From positions 9,645,566 to 9,709,565 of the forward strand of contig NC_051452.1 of NCBI RefSeq assembly GCF_001649575.2: a stretch of 64,000 bases of DNA, given 5' to 3'. Below are positions 35,011 through 46,059 of the stretch, piece by piece. The position numbers were made by a program, and so were the translations under genes. Numbering within the stretch: position 1 is the stretch's first letter; every line of letters begins with the position of its first letter. The DNA comes from Kryptolebias marmoratus. Lineage: Eukaryota; Chordata; Actinopteri; Cyprinodontiformes; Rivulidae. The notes below the pieces were generated by a model that saw only the letters and a list, made by a program, of their open reading frames with translations, searched no databases and was not told the origin of the DNA.

Positions 35011-36079
35011 AGAAATCTGCACTGTCGCTTTAAGGGGCCTTCAGGTGGGGAAGTGGCTCTGTTTGGAGGTGGTGCTGCAGGCAGAAGCCATTGCAGATCG
35101 GCTTTTCCTCATAAACAGAAAGTTATTTGTGGGCTTAAAGAAGAAGAAGAATGAAGCTGCAGAGATTAGATGTCAACAAGTTATGTGAGATACAGCTGGG
35201 GGTTATAAAACTCCTCTATTCCGCAGAAAACACTAAGCAGTCCTCTGCCAAAGTAGTCGCTTTCAACAAATCAATTTCGAGCACAAAGGAACCCCACTCC
35301 CTATTAGAGCTCCCACAAGAAGCAGAGTCAGGCTAAAGCAATCTGTTTGGTTAAGTTCATTAGAGGCAAAGCAGCAGCAACGCTTTGCAGCCATTTATCT
35401 TTTGTTTTGTGTCGGGGGAGCTCGGGGAAAAGCATTGTTGTTGTTTATTAGTGGTTCTGTCCTTTATCTCATCAGTGGTCATCTTCCTTGCGCACGCTTT
35501 TAATCTGGCACTTTGGGTCTTGGCAGTAATCCAGATAACTTAACTAATTATTTGGTGGCAAGTCGGCAAGAACAACAAAAGTTTCAAGGATGATTAACAG
35601 TAGATAGGAGTGTGTTTCACCCCTGTGGCAGCTTGTAATTGGAGCATTCACAGTGAGACGGTGGTCAGGCTTTGGATTTAACAGAGCAGAAGTCTGTGAT
35701 TTCTTTTCCTTCTCAGACAGTAGCCAGCATCCATTTAGCTGAAGGTTAGGGCAATAGTCAATAAATCACAATAAGACCAATTTGACTGAGCTTTAGTTTT
35801 TCAGCTTGGTTTCTGCCTGTTTTCTTTTTTCAGTGTCAGTGATTAGAAGTGAATTCGAGCGGAAAAGAATGGACTAAGATTTTTGCACATGGACGAAACA
35901 CAAAACCACTGCAAGTTGCTTATCAGATTTTCTGTTTATCATTTCTTTCATATGATTTTTTTGAACCAACTACTTCAGCTTTATTTCGGCCATTCAGGTA
36001 TCAAACTGTTCAGCTTGTTCAGGACAACATGGCTCTTTTAGTATTTGTACCTTTTTGTTCTTTTTGAAATATTCATTTA
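35011..36079. other. Unassigned non-coding DNA with a possible conserved stretch
   Basis: The part at about 35390-35680 has mixed composition and AT-hook-like TTAACTAATTATTTGG, and could be regulatory. The frames at 35151-35336 and 35849-36067 show no recognised domain. Confidence 0.35.
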
Positions 36080-36440
36080 TTTCCCTCAGAAATGAATTGA
36101 AATCTTATCAATCCTTGATAAACGTTGTGCTGTTTCAAACATTCAGCACACTTGGTTCATTTATAGCTATCAAGTACTTTTCTGCTGGTTTCAGCTTTTA
36201 GCTGCTCTTTTTCTAATTTTGGCTTTTAGCTACTTTTCTGATAACTTTAGCTTTCCGGTAGAGTTTTAATTTAGCTGCTGTTCTTCTGGTTATAACTTTT
36301 AACTTCTGTTTTACAAATGTTAGCTTTTAGCTACTGTTCTTCTGATTTTAGCTTTTGGTTTTGTTTTAATACCATTAGCTTTTATTCTTTAATTAGTTTT
36401 CAGCTTTTTCAACAAGCTTCAGCTTTTAGTTTTTGTGTGA
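36080..36440 (-). repeat. Family B repeat, minus-strand copy
   Basis: The plus strand reads TTCAGCTTTTAGCTGCTC, TTTTGGCTTTTAGCTAC, GTTAGCTTTTAGCTACTGTT and further diverged units to about 36430. These are the reverse complement of the array at 34.4 kb. It lies only about 1.1 kb from that copy in the opposite orientation. Confidence 0.7.
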
Positions 36441-37276
36441 AATCCATTAAATTGTGATATGAATGTGGTGACATGAAAGAAAACGAATTGCCAAAACAAC
36501 TATAACAACAAAAACAAACAAGGCTCATAAGCACCCAATTTGAATGTTCCTCGTGTTTATGCAAGCTTTAATTTATCACCTTGGATTGAAAACCGACCAC
36601 ATTTAGATTCCATAACACAGCTGTTTGATCACGCTGAAAATAAGGATGTTTTAGTGCAACAAAAAGGTAGAGATTATGGTTTTATCGTCTGTGTACATAC
36701 GAGAAACACCTGTAAGCTGCATCTTTACTTTACTGATTTAATTTAGGCATCTTTCTTCTTTCTGCTCGTGTTTTATTGGCCGCTCCAGAAGATAGATGAC
36801 TGAAATTTGCCACCGTCCTCCTCTGCAGCCACAGTAATGTCCTGCATCACTGAAAGCAGTCGGGTTTCATACACCGCTCGGGGCATTCTCTGTCTCGCTC
36901 AAGGGCACTAAAGCAAGGCTGCAGGGCCTTGTGAGCAGGTTTATCCAGTTGAGGGATGGTTTCTCAGTCCTGTGCTGCTGAGCCCAGTACAGCTTTATTG
37001 ATCTCTCCGTCTGCTGGCTCCCTGCAGGCTAACATTTATCAGTTAATTGGGCTTAAAGCTGCTCCCATTGGCACGAGCGCAACTAAACACTGTCCAAGCG
37101 TCTGAGTGTGAGGTTTAAAACAAAGGAGACCCTGCGACTGAATTGTCATCTAAAAATGTTTTTGTGCTTCTCCGTTTGAATTTGAAGATATTCTCGAAGG
37201 GCTTGCTTTGCCACTGAGCAAGAACTAGATTTTTGGAAATGTTCAGTGTATGCTTAAAGAAAATAAATGAATTGGA
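36441..37276. other. Unassigned non-coding DNA
   Basis: The block at about 36820-37100 has mixed composition and no recognised protein. It may belong with the candidate regulatory blocks, but no specific motif singles it out. Confidence 0.35.
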
Positions 37277-37466
37277 GCCATTTTGGTCAAACTTTGAAAG
37301 ACTTTGACTGAATTATAACCACTTTTGGTTATAATTGGGGCAGCCATCTTGAATCACATTGACTCCAAATGGAAGCAGTTGTAGACGTGCATCCAATGAC
37401 TGCTTTCTGCAAGTTTCATTGAAAAACTATCCAGTGGTTCATGAGTATTTTGATAACAGAGACACA
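37277..37466 (-). repeat. Family A fragment (minus)
   Basis: Landmarks are TTTTGGTCAAACTTTGAAAG, GGGGCAGCCATCTTGAATCA, AGTTGTAGACGTGCATCCAA and CCAGTGGTTCATGAGTATTT. The stretch between the first two landmarks is shortened. Confidence 0.75.
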
Positions 37467-37849
37467 CTTGCACACACAAGAAAAAAAACATAATATAAAA
37501 TAGGAGATGCCTTTCATATCTGACCCTAAATACCTGATGCAACACCTTCTGCTGCTTTTCCGTTCAGGTATTATTCATTTTCCTTTACAGAAATCTACCT
37601 ATTGCCACTCTTTTAGGGCAGCTAGTGAAACTATCACCATTTTCCATTATAACATGCAGCGGTGTGTAGTGTCTGAGCTACACGCTCCTTTGCAGAAACC
37701 TATATCACCTTCCTGCCATCTTTGCACTTCAGTTGTGCAAACGTAAACGATGGAGAAGCATGGCTGATTCTGATCCATAATACGATGCAGCTTATCCGCC
37801 CTAATATTTTTTTTTTGCTGCTGGTACAAAGCAGCCCAGACGAGGTTTC

Positions 37850-38300
37850 ATCTCTCATGCTCAGATTTGTCATGGCCACTGTTTAAAAAGGATTATTTAC
37901 ATCACAGAGGAATATATCGCCTCGCCATAATGGTTCTGATGCTGACCACTACATAAATATTCCATGCCCGTCTTCCTTAGAGATCATCAGCAGTTTCAAA
38001 GCATCTCAGATCGTGTTGTGGTGAGAATTCACTTGATGAATGGAGACATTAATGATTGATTTTTTCTGAGTGGTGTGGACCATTTCGGGCCTCATTGGGG
38101 CACAGGCGGCTACTGCAGTTGGCAGACTTGTTTTATCGTTGTCATAGAGATGGCTCGTGCTTTCCGGGCGTCAGAGATGACAAGAGGAACAAACACAAAT
38201 TAAATCACTGAGTTTCAGCCTTGCTCCAATTGAGCCCTTGAGACAACGGCTCAGCCTGAAAGCAGTCTGTGAATTTGCATCTCAGCTGTCTTTTACAAGA
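37850..38300. promoter_or_regulatory. Candidate conserved non-coding block
   Basis: About 450 bases have balanced composition, no long frame, and several homeodomain or Sox-type cores (CATTAATGATTGATT, ACAAATTAAATCAC, TTTATCGTTGTCATAG). The stretch GGAGACATTAATGATTGATT joins an ATTAAT and a TGATTGAT core, resembling Hox/Pbx sites. It lies between repeat-derived sequences and looks unlike them. Conservation cannot be tested here. Confidence 0.3.
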
Positions 38301-38610
38301 GTGTGTGAAATCAGCACATCACTACAGAGTTCTTCAGACAAAACAAGACCTTTCAGTTCAGGTGAGTGAGCTGCTGACATCAGTTACTGAACACAGAAAA
38401 CTTCAAAGTGGCTCTTGATTATATTTGTTCACAACTAAGACATTTATTACCAAGTCTTCTTTTATCTTTCCGCTCATTGCTTCACCTGTAATCCACAATT
38501 TTCTTTAAAACAGTGGTTGTCAACTTGTGACCACTGGACCATCTCTGGTCCACAAGCGATACAGTTATCGACCTCTGTCTCATTTTATTTGAACAGCACT
38601 AAATACAGGC

Positions 38611-38770
38611 ATGAACAGCCTCAATGTGTGTAGAGAACATTTTTCTCAGACCATATTCAGAGGTGTTCTTGACCTTTTTTATCTCCGTGGTCTGAACACA
38701 GTCTGGCCAGAGCCGAGCTGTAGGATCTCCTACCTCCTGCCTCCACATAAGCAACATGTTTTTATCTGGA
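38611..38770 (-). repeat. Family C interspersed repeat, copy 2
   Basis: Minus-strand counterpart of the 6.7 kb copy. The plus strand reads TCAGACCATATTCAGAGGTG, then GTTCTTGACC, TTATC, GGTCTGAACACAGTCTGGCC and AGCTGTAGGATC. It lies about 300 bases upstream of the hAT-type element but outside its target duplication, so it is a separate insertion. Confidence 0.6.
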
Positions 38771-39063
38771 TGGTTCAGCTTCAGCAGCTGACTGATTAAA
38801 AACAAAAAGCAACCATCACTAGTATTATTCTGAATATACAACCTTTTGAGTTGTTTTTCATTTAGCTGAAACTTTTAATGACCTGTTTATCAGAATCTTT
38901 CTCAATAAAACAGTTTTTTTTTAAGATTTTATTAATCTGAGTGGATCACCAGGTTGCTACATAGTGAGTTTATCTTTAGTTTGTTTGCTCTGATTGTTTT
39001 CAGAGCTGATTGGACCCACTGTGGTCATTGTTGGCTGTAATGTAAGTTGGCAGTCTGAGCAGT

Positions 39064-39071
39064 GTTGTATT
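39064..39071. repeat. Target-site duplication, left, of hAT-type element
   Basis: GTTGTATT immediately before CAGGGG. It is identical to 40310-40317 after the other end. An exact 8-bp duplication is diagnostic of the hAT superfamily. Confidence 0.93.
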
Positions 39072-39084
39072 CAGGGGTGGAAAT

Positions 39085-39131
39085 TAAAAATTTTGTCCAC
39101 CAGCCACAGTGGCTGGTGGACAAAATTTTTA
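39085..39131. repeat. Perfect 47-bp palindrome inside the hAT-type left end
   Basis: Two 23-base arms (39085-39107 and 39109-39131) pair perfectly around a single A at 39108. The copy at the window start has the same structure with a few mismatches. A perfect palindrome of this length can extrude or block polymerases, which may explain the nearby gap. Confidence 0.95.
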
Positions 39132-39155
39132 CCAGCCACTCAAATATTTTACCAG

Positions 39156-40096
39156 NNNNNNNNNNNNNNNNNNNNNNNNNNNNNNNNNNNNNNNNNNNNN
39201 NNNNNNNNNNNNNNNNNNNNNNNNNNNNNNNNNNNNNNNNNNNNNNNNNNNNNNNNNNNNNNNNNNNNNNNNNNNNNNNNNNNNNNNNNNNNNNNNNNNN
39301 NNNNNNNNNNNNNNNNNNNNNNNNNNNNNNNNNNNNNNNNNNNNNNNNNNNNNNNNNNNNNNNNNNNNNNNNNNNNNNNNNNNNNNNNNNNNNNNNNNNN
39401 NNNNNNNNNNNNNNNNNNNNNNNNNNNNNNNNNNNNNNNNNNNNNNNNNNNNNNNNNNNNNNNNNNNNNNNNNNNNNNNNNNNNNNNNNNNNNNNNNNNN
39501 NNNNNNNNNNNNNNNNNNNNNNNNNNNNNNNNNNNNNNNNNNNNNNNNNNNNNNNNNNNNNNNNNNNNNNNNNNNNNNNNNNNNNNNNNNNNNNNNNNNN
39601 NNNNNNNNNNNNNNNNNNNNNNNNNNNNNNNNNNNNNNNNNNNNNNNNNNNNNNNNNNNNNNNNNNNNNNNNNNNNNNNNNNNNNNNNNNNNNNNNNNNN
39701 NNNNNNNNNNNNNNNNNNNNNNNNNNNNNNNNNNNNNNNNNNNNNNNNNNNNNNNNNNNNNNNNNNNNNNNNNNNNNNNNNNNNNNNNNNNNNNNNNNNN
39801 NNNNNNNNNNNNNNNNNNNNNNNNNNNNNNNNNNNNNNNNNNNNNNNNNNNNNNNNNNNNNNNNNNNNNNNNNNNNNNNNNNNNNNNNNNNNNNNNNNNN
39901 NNNNNNNNNNNNNNNNNNNNNNNNNNNNNNNNNNNNNNNNNNNNNNNNNNNNNNNNNNNNNNNNNNNNNNNNNNNNNNNNNNNNNNNNNNNNNNNNNNNN
40001 NNNNNNNNNNNNNNNNNNNNNNNNNNNNNNNNNNNNNNNNNNNNNNNNNNNNNNNNNNNNNNNNNNNNNNNNNNNNNNNNNNNNNNNNNNNNNNNN
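39156..40096. other. Assembly gap (941 N) inside the hAT-type element
   Basis: Unresolved bases. Open frames that appear to cross this run are artefacts of treating N as coding. Confidence 1.
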
Positions 40097-40224
40097 GCTG
40101 TGTGAAGCCAGCTCCGTATCTGATGGGGGAACGCGGCTCGACGTAACAGCAGCAACTCGAGCACATTGCTGCCCCCTATATGTCAGGAGGACAAATAACA
40201 CTTTTTCTGTTCAAATTGCCAACC

Positions 40225-40237
40225 CGCCACAGTGGCG
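40225..40237. repeat. 13-bp palindrome in the hAT-type right end
   Basis: CGCCAC-A-GTGGCG shares its core GCCACAGTGGC with the left-end palindrome. It is much shorter, so the two ends are asymmetric. Confidence 0.9.
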
Positions 40238-40309
40238 TGTGTGTTGATTAAATTCACCCGCCACTTCAAATATTTACCCGCATTTGGCGGGTGCTAATTT
40301 CCACCCCTG

Positions 40310-40317
40310 GTTGTATT
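40310..40317. repeat. Target-site duplication, right, of hAT-type element
   Basis: GTTGTATT directly after CCACCCCTG, identical to the left duplication. Confidence 0.93.
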
Positions 40318-41859
40318 ATATTCACCTAATTCAGCACATAGCTGATGTTACGTCAGCAGCTGTGCAGAGCTCAGAAGTGACTCATGATTGTTTACTTTAT
40401 TTCTCATGTTGCCTGTTAGGTAACTCATCTTATTAAGAGTCCATAAAAATGGAACTCAAATGGCTCTGCACTGTGTTAACGTCAAAATAATAACATACTT
40501 TAGACGCCTGCATGTATTGTTGTTTTATCAGAAAGACATATTTGTTGCTGAGCTACCAGTTCTCTGACTGATGTCTTCATGTTCTGTATCTGTGTACTGC
40601 TCAGGCAATAAACTTCTGATTGCAAACAAAAAAACATTTTGGGGTGCATATTTTAGTGGCAGGACTGAAACCTCTGTCAGAGCTGAACACTTGAAGTCAA
40701 ATTACAGAAGACACAAGATGTTATGAGAATCACTCACATTTGTCTAAACTAATGTTCAAGTGTGGCCTAAAGCTAATAAAATATTCATCAATGAATCGAG
40801 CAGTAATTAGCAGCGGTATCTTTGATGGTTTTTGAGGTTAGGTTTTTGTTATTTTTTGTTTTTTAAACAGGAGTACTCTGGAGTTGTGTTAACTGTCTAT
40901 GTCTGTGTCTAACGTAGCCTTACACTGCTTTGTTTTATCCTCAATCTCTTATTATCTTGTTTAATTTGTCCTACTTAGCGTTTCTCAAACCTTTTCAAAT
41001 GTAGTGTTTATGTTCAGTGAAGTGTACTCATGATCAAAACTTCTCAATTAAAAAAAAATTAAGGAAAAAGCACTTTTGGAGGAAAAAAAAGAAAGTATGA
41101 AATGTTATTTATTTTTAAACAAACTAAACAGTCAAACCATGGTAACCAGAAACAAGTCTTCTAAATATTGGACCCTGTTACTCTGGACCTGTAGTAAATT
41201 TGTTTTTGGACACCTACTCTAAAGTGTAATCCTCGGTTTTTATTTAAACACCTAATATTTTTTTGAGTTTCTTTCATTTGGTTTAGTGAGTTGGATTTTT
41301 ATGCACATAAAACCTCTTTAATTTTACAAAAGTCAATAACATTTTGTTTCATTCTCCTAAATATTTTTAAACATTTTCTTTCGGGACTTGTATTTTTCCC
41401 CAGACTTTACAGCAACACCATTAATGAGATTTAAATAATATCTGCCTGGGCTACCTGTAAACAAAACATGAATCATCTTTTTGTGTCCAATCTGAAGTTA
41501 AAGTGTCCTAAAGAGCAAGCAGCTAAAACCGAGCATTACAGAAAAAAAATATTAAAGTCCTGCAGAAATGTACAGAATAGTGAAGATTCTTTTTAACACT
41601 AGAACATCTTCGCAATTAAAATTGATTATATAAATGAGAACAATGAGAAAAAACAAACAACTTACAACGTTACGCTTGTACACCATGATGAACTAGCCCC
41701 AGTTCCTCTCCATAATCACAAGCTATTTTCATTTTTCCCAAGCAAATATTTCTTTTTCTGTCTATTTGACTCCAAAATAACAAGATGGTGAATATCTACA
41801 ATGTCCCAAGAGCCTCTGTATAAAAAACCCTCCTAAGCTGAATTATATCAGGGCCCTTT
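40318..41859. other. Unassigned AT-rich DNA
   Basis: No gene or family A-D copy is recognised. Homopolymer A and T runs are frequent at 41040-41110. Confidence 0.55.
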
Positions 41860-42180
41860 TCCTGTTACAAAAACACCTTTGCTTGGCATGAAAAGTGTTG
41901 AATTACCATAAACCATCTTTAAGCCTCACAGGACCTCCTTTTTCAGCGTTCTGTGCATCTTGAACGAAAAATGCCTTGGATAGTCATCTCACGGCTTGAG
42001 GTACTGTAAATCACAAAGCTCCAAATGCCATTAAAATGCAGATATGAGCAGGCTTTGCTTTATGACGACATAAAACCTTATTATTCAGTCTGAAGCTGAA
42101 ACAACCATTCAGAGGGCCTTTGCTTTTTAAAGCCATCAGGCGAGGCTAATTCTGTGGGAATCACTCATCACTGTGAACAA
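41860..42180. promoter_or_regulatory. Candidate conserved non-coding block
   Basis: About 320 bases of even composition with no long frame. It holds ATGCCATTAAAATGCAGAT, TTTATGACGACATAAAACC and GGCGAGGCTAATTCTGTGGG. The second of these is nearly palindromic (TTTATG-ACGA-CATAAA). It ends at a GT microsatellite. Regulatory function is inferred only. Confidence 0.25.
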
Positions 42181-42210
42181 CCACATTTGACAGAACTAAC
42201 AGCATTATCT

Positions 42211-42226
42211 GTGTGTGTGTGTGTGT
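42211..42226. repeat. (GT)8 microsatellite
   Basis: Eight uninterrupted GT units. Confidence 0.95.
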
Positions 42227-42295
42227 TTAGTGTCTACAGAGTGTGCATCACCGTGTTATTTATTAAAAACATTTATTCCAAAGTTAATGCTTGAT

Positions 42296-42482
42296 GTTTT
42301 GCTAAAACATCTCATGAAACTGGACAGGATTTAATGAAACTCTCGGGGAGTAGTCGCTGGGTCTGCATTTATAACTGAATAACTTTTAGAGCCGATCTGA
42401 TTTAAGATGGCTGCCTCAGTTTAGCAACTTGAACAAAGCCAAAAGGGCTGTAACTCAGTCAGTTTTGTGCAGACTGGTGAAC
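42296..42482 (+). repeat. Family A fragment (plus, 5' half)
   Basis: Runs from GTTTTGCTAAAACATCTCAT through TTTAATGAAACTCTCGGGGA, TTTAAGATGGCTGCCTCAG and TAACTCAGTCAGTTTTGTGC, then stops. There is no hairpin start and no palindrome. Confidence 0.8.
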
Positions 42483-42896
42483 CTCTGCCTGTCTTCACTT
42501 CTGAGATATTCAGCATTACTAAAATGTTTTTTTGTATACCCAATCCTACTACTTATCTGTTACAAATTAATCTAGTTCTCTGCAAAATGCTCCTCCAGCT
42601 GTTTTTTTTTAAATATACCACATACTTTTAAAGCCTTTTGTTGTCCCTATTCCAACTTTGTACGGTTTATTGTTGTCATCAGATTTAAAATTACCTTCAT
42701 TTCTTGTCTAAAATTGGTACATTTTTGTTTAGTTTTTAACATTTATTTTTACTGTGTTTCATTGTGAATAAAACACGGGTTTATGAGATGTGTAAATCTT
42801 TGCATTTTGTTTTTATTTACTTTTTTTCACAATTTTTCCAGAATTCAGGTTGTAATTATTTGATCAAAGTTAGTTTTAAAAGTGTCGCCTCTATTA

Positions 42897-43281
42897 GTCA
42901 ACTGTTAGCAAAATATTTAATGAACCACACAGGCAAATTTTATTAAAACTCTCAAAGTGATCATTGGTTTTATATCCACAACTGAACCCAGTTCAAGATG
43001 GCCACTACAGCTAATCAACCTTATGCAAGTCAAAAACGACTATAACTAAGTCAGATTGACAGATCTTGATCTAAAATGTTGTGTATTTTGTGTTGTAAAG
43101 GCTGACAATCAAAATGAACACACATTCTGAGGGCTTTTAATGTAGGTTTAGATGGCTCATGGCGTCCTTTACAAGGTTTGACCAAAACGGCCATAACTCC
43201 ATTTCTTCTCATCAAAAGATGATCTTGGTTTAGCGCTCGGGTCTGAAAGGCTGTGGGTAATACGCACTCCTTCAAGGAATG
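42897..43281 (+). repeat. Family A, near full-length copy (plus)
   Basis: From AACTGTTAGCAAAATATTTA through GTTCAAGATGGCCACTACAG, AAGGTTTGACCAAAACGGCC and AAAAGATGATCTTGGTTTAG. It ends at GCACTCCTTCAAGGAATG, one mismatch from the perfect palindrome. Only the first 60 bases of the family are missing. A 45-base insertion-like segment lies before ACACATTCTGAGG. Confidence 0.85.
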
Positions 43282-44584
43282 TTGGAGCTTTTCAAGTGTT
43301 AAATCCTGAAGCAGTATTTGGGAACCTAATCAAAGATGGACATTTTAAACGTACTCTACATTTTTCCACTCAATTGTAGTTTTTCGTGAGCGCTTCTGTA
43401 TTAAATCGTTTTTTTTTTTTCTGCTGCCTGATATTCCTAAATGAGATGAATTAATGAGGAAGGAGCAGGGAGTGCCAGGGTCAGTCTTTGTTACTTTTTG
43501 CTCTGCGAATAGCAGAACTCTGGCAGGGGCGAGCAAAGCAAAAATAACTCGATATGGTGGAACATTTTGTTTCTCATTGCGTTTCATCCACTCGGATTGA
43601 ATTCTATTTTCTGTTTTGGGTTGACCTTGACGCCGCTGCTGCGTTTCTATTTTTATTTAAATAAGTGTACAGGTTCGCTGCTGTTGGATAATGCTGCGCA
43701 GAGCTTATCACGAATCTTTGCTGTTTTAGGCTGTTCTATTTGATCACAACTATCTTTGTTTTGTCATCCACCTATCATTAGTTTTAAGGTGTAAAGTCCT
43801 CCAAAGTTAAAACAGAAATATTTCATGGTACAATAATAAGAGTGATGCTTTGCTCCAAGAGTAGTTCATTTAAATGTTTTCATTTGGCTACTGAAACATA
43901 TCAAGGTTACAGAAAACTGAAAGCTTGACCTGTGAAGAAAATAAAACTCTCTAAAAGCTTTAGATTATGGATAAAACCTTTCAGAACCGAAATATGTCTT
44001 TTCAATGGATCAACCTTCAACCAAATAAGCTTTTTTTTTTTCAAGGCATTGTTTTGCCGTGCTTATTAATCAAAGCTGCTCCCCTCAGCTAGCTTTGATT
44101 TATCTGACTCAGTTGTGTGGCAATATCACTTACAGGAGCTGTAACAGGTTTAATAAGTTCTGTGTGCACAAAGGAGAGGAAAGCCAATAAAAAGCTGCCA
44201 TTGAGTCCCTACTGATGCATGAAGACCCCGTCCTTTTATTCTTCACCACATCCCAGTTACTTTATGCCAAACGACAACAGTCAAACAAGTTTACTTTGAG
44301 CTCTTGATCTTGGTAAAGAAGGGAAAAAAATGATTTTATTTATTTCTGTATTGTTTAGATGATAACGATTCTGATTATAGCAAACCCAAAAGTTAGAACT
44401 GAGAGAATACAAAATAACTGGTTTCCAATATCTTATTGCAGTTAAAATCTCAATCTGTTAATGATCAAATAATCACAAATATTTTCTGTTTAATTGTCCC
44501 AAGTTTTAGGGCTTTCTGTCTTTGTTACTGGAATTCTCAAACTAAAATACTAGTTAGTTTAATTAAAGAAAGATCTGTGTAAGG
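43282..44584. other. Unassigned non-coding DNA
   Basis: No gene or repeat copy is recognised. T runs occur near 43411 and 44031. Confidence 0.55.
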
Positions 44585-44755
44585 GGTGACTCTCTGCTAC
44601 TACCACACCAACCTTATTTAACACATAAATGGCTACAACTCAGACTACATTGTGCTCATGCTTGTTTAGCTGTGGTGTCTATCGTGAATGAAGTTGACTC
44701 CATAAGTTAATCAATGGATGTCCTTCCAATAATTGTTCTGTGAGTTTCTCATACC
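44585..44755 (-). repeat. Family A fragment (minus)
   Basis: Landmarks are GTGACTCTCTGCTACTACCA, CATAAATGGCTACAACTCAG, GCTGTGGTGTCTATCGTGAA and a diverged TCCTTCCAATAATTGTTCTG. Confidence 0.65.
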
Positions 44756-46059
44756 TCAGATTGACCTCTAGGTCTGTTCTGTTTGTATTAAACGAGTACA
44801 TCTTTCAGTCTCACAAAGAAAGCAGGTGTTTGAGTGGCACCTGGAACCATAAAGGAAATCCTTGGTCATTAAGTTGCTGAACAGTACAGTGAGGAGCAGA
44901 TGTACCTTGGTCGAAAATCAATTTTTTTTTTTTTTTTAAGTTGCTTCTTCTTCCTCTTGTCCTTCATGTGGCTCTATCTTTACGCCCCTTTCAGATATTA
45001 CAGATGGCTAACTCTGAGTCACTCAGTAAAAACTTTCAAGTCAAAAACATGCTATTGCTCGCATGAATTAGCTGCTTAGCTACGGTGCACTCATGGACCA
45101 GAAAATCAGATTTTTGGGTTGTGTTCACTGGTGAATTCAGTCGAGCTGAAAATCGGCAGATTCCGGTCACCTGCTGAGCAATCAATGCATCACTAATGCG
45201 AGAAATGTCATAAAGCCCAGCATGCACTGCTGCAACTTCTTCTGGCTTCTGTCTTTTCAGGTTTTTATTGCCCACCTATTTACTGTTTCAAACACCCCTG
45301 TTGTCTCACATGGATACATCCCGACACACACTCTGATCTGCACACAGTCAACCAGACTTTGTAACGTTTCCACTTTCTGATGCTTTGCTGGCACAAAGCA
45401 AAAAAAAAAAAAAACATGAATCGATAACACATCCTGGCTGATCTGGGAGTGAAGGTTGTTGCCAACTGAGACCGTTTTTAGACACAGAGCAGAGACTGCT
45501 TTCGTCTCTCTGCCTCCCACTTATGAGACCGCCGTGTTTGTAATCCTGAGGTTTTTTTTTTTGTTTTGATCAGTCAAGCAATAGATCATTCTTTGATCCA
45601 CGTGCTCTTGTTGCTGTCGTGTGTGTGTGTGCATACATGTGTACAGCTCTGCCGATATTCCTGAGGAGAATTGCCAGAAACATGAACTCCATGCAACTCC
45701 ACACTTCTTCTTTTGCCGTTTCTCCTGCTCCATTTCAGGAGGTATTGAAGTCAAAGCTTTAAAACATGCAAACATGAACAAACAGTTTAAGCCCACATAT
45801 AAACACAAAGGGCAGGCGGTGATGCGTACGTACCACAAGTAAATGAAAATGCCTTCTTTTCACAAAGAAGCAAGATGTGTGCTTGATGTCCCAGCAGCAA
45901 TGTTTTTTTTTTTTTATTTATTAAATATCAAGATGAATACGTTTGGTGTCACACACAAAAATACAAACTTCCCAAGGTGAAAAAAAATCTACATCAGGAT
46001 CAATGCCTGGTTTGAAACTTTTTCATTTCTGCTGCTGTTCAGCAGGTTCAACTTATTTG
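44756..46059. other. Unassigned non-coding DNA
   Basis: T run at about 44922-44938 and A run at 45400-45414. Frames on both strands at 45257-45842 overlap one another and show no domain. Confidence 0.5.

Larger units (their letters stand above)
39072..40309 (+). mobile_element. hAT-type DNA transposon interrupted by an assembly gap
   Basis: Starts CAGGGGTGGAAATTA and ends with the exact reverse complement of that 15-mer. It is flanked on both sides by GTTGTATT. Total length is 1238 bases if the 941-base N run reflects true size. Both subterminal regions carry a palindrome sharing the core GCCACAGTGGC. Such arrangements often form transposase binding sites. The two visible arms (84 and 213 bases) contain no transposase motif, so whether the copy is autonomous cannot be judged. 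An element of about 1.2 kb is shorter than a typical autonomous hAT. A second copy in the opposite orientation ends at 335. Confidence 0.93.

Noticed and set aside
38994..40247. Very long open frames (345-417 codons) on both strands
   Set aside because: They consist almost entirely of N-derived unknown residues across the assembly gap. The few real codons are transposon termini.
42764..42946. Short frame containing NHTGKFY-type residues as a peptide gene
   Set aside because: Its end is translation of the family A start (CAAAATATTTAATGAACCAC). Related peptides would arise from any copy.
45257..45842. Group of overlapping frames with phenylalanine runs
   Set aside because: The phenylalanine and lysine runs come from A/T homopolymers at 45400-45414 and 45551-45562, and there is no domain content.
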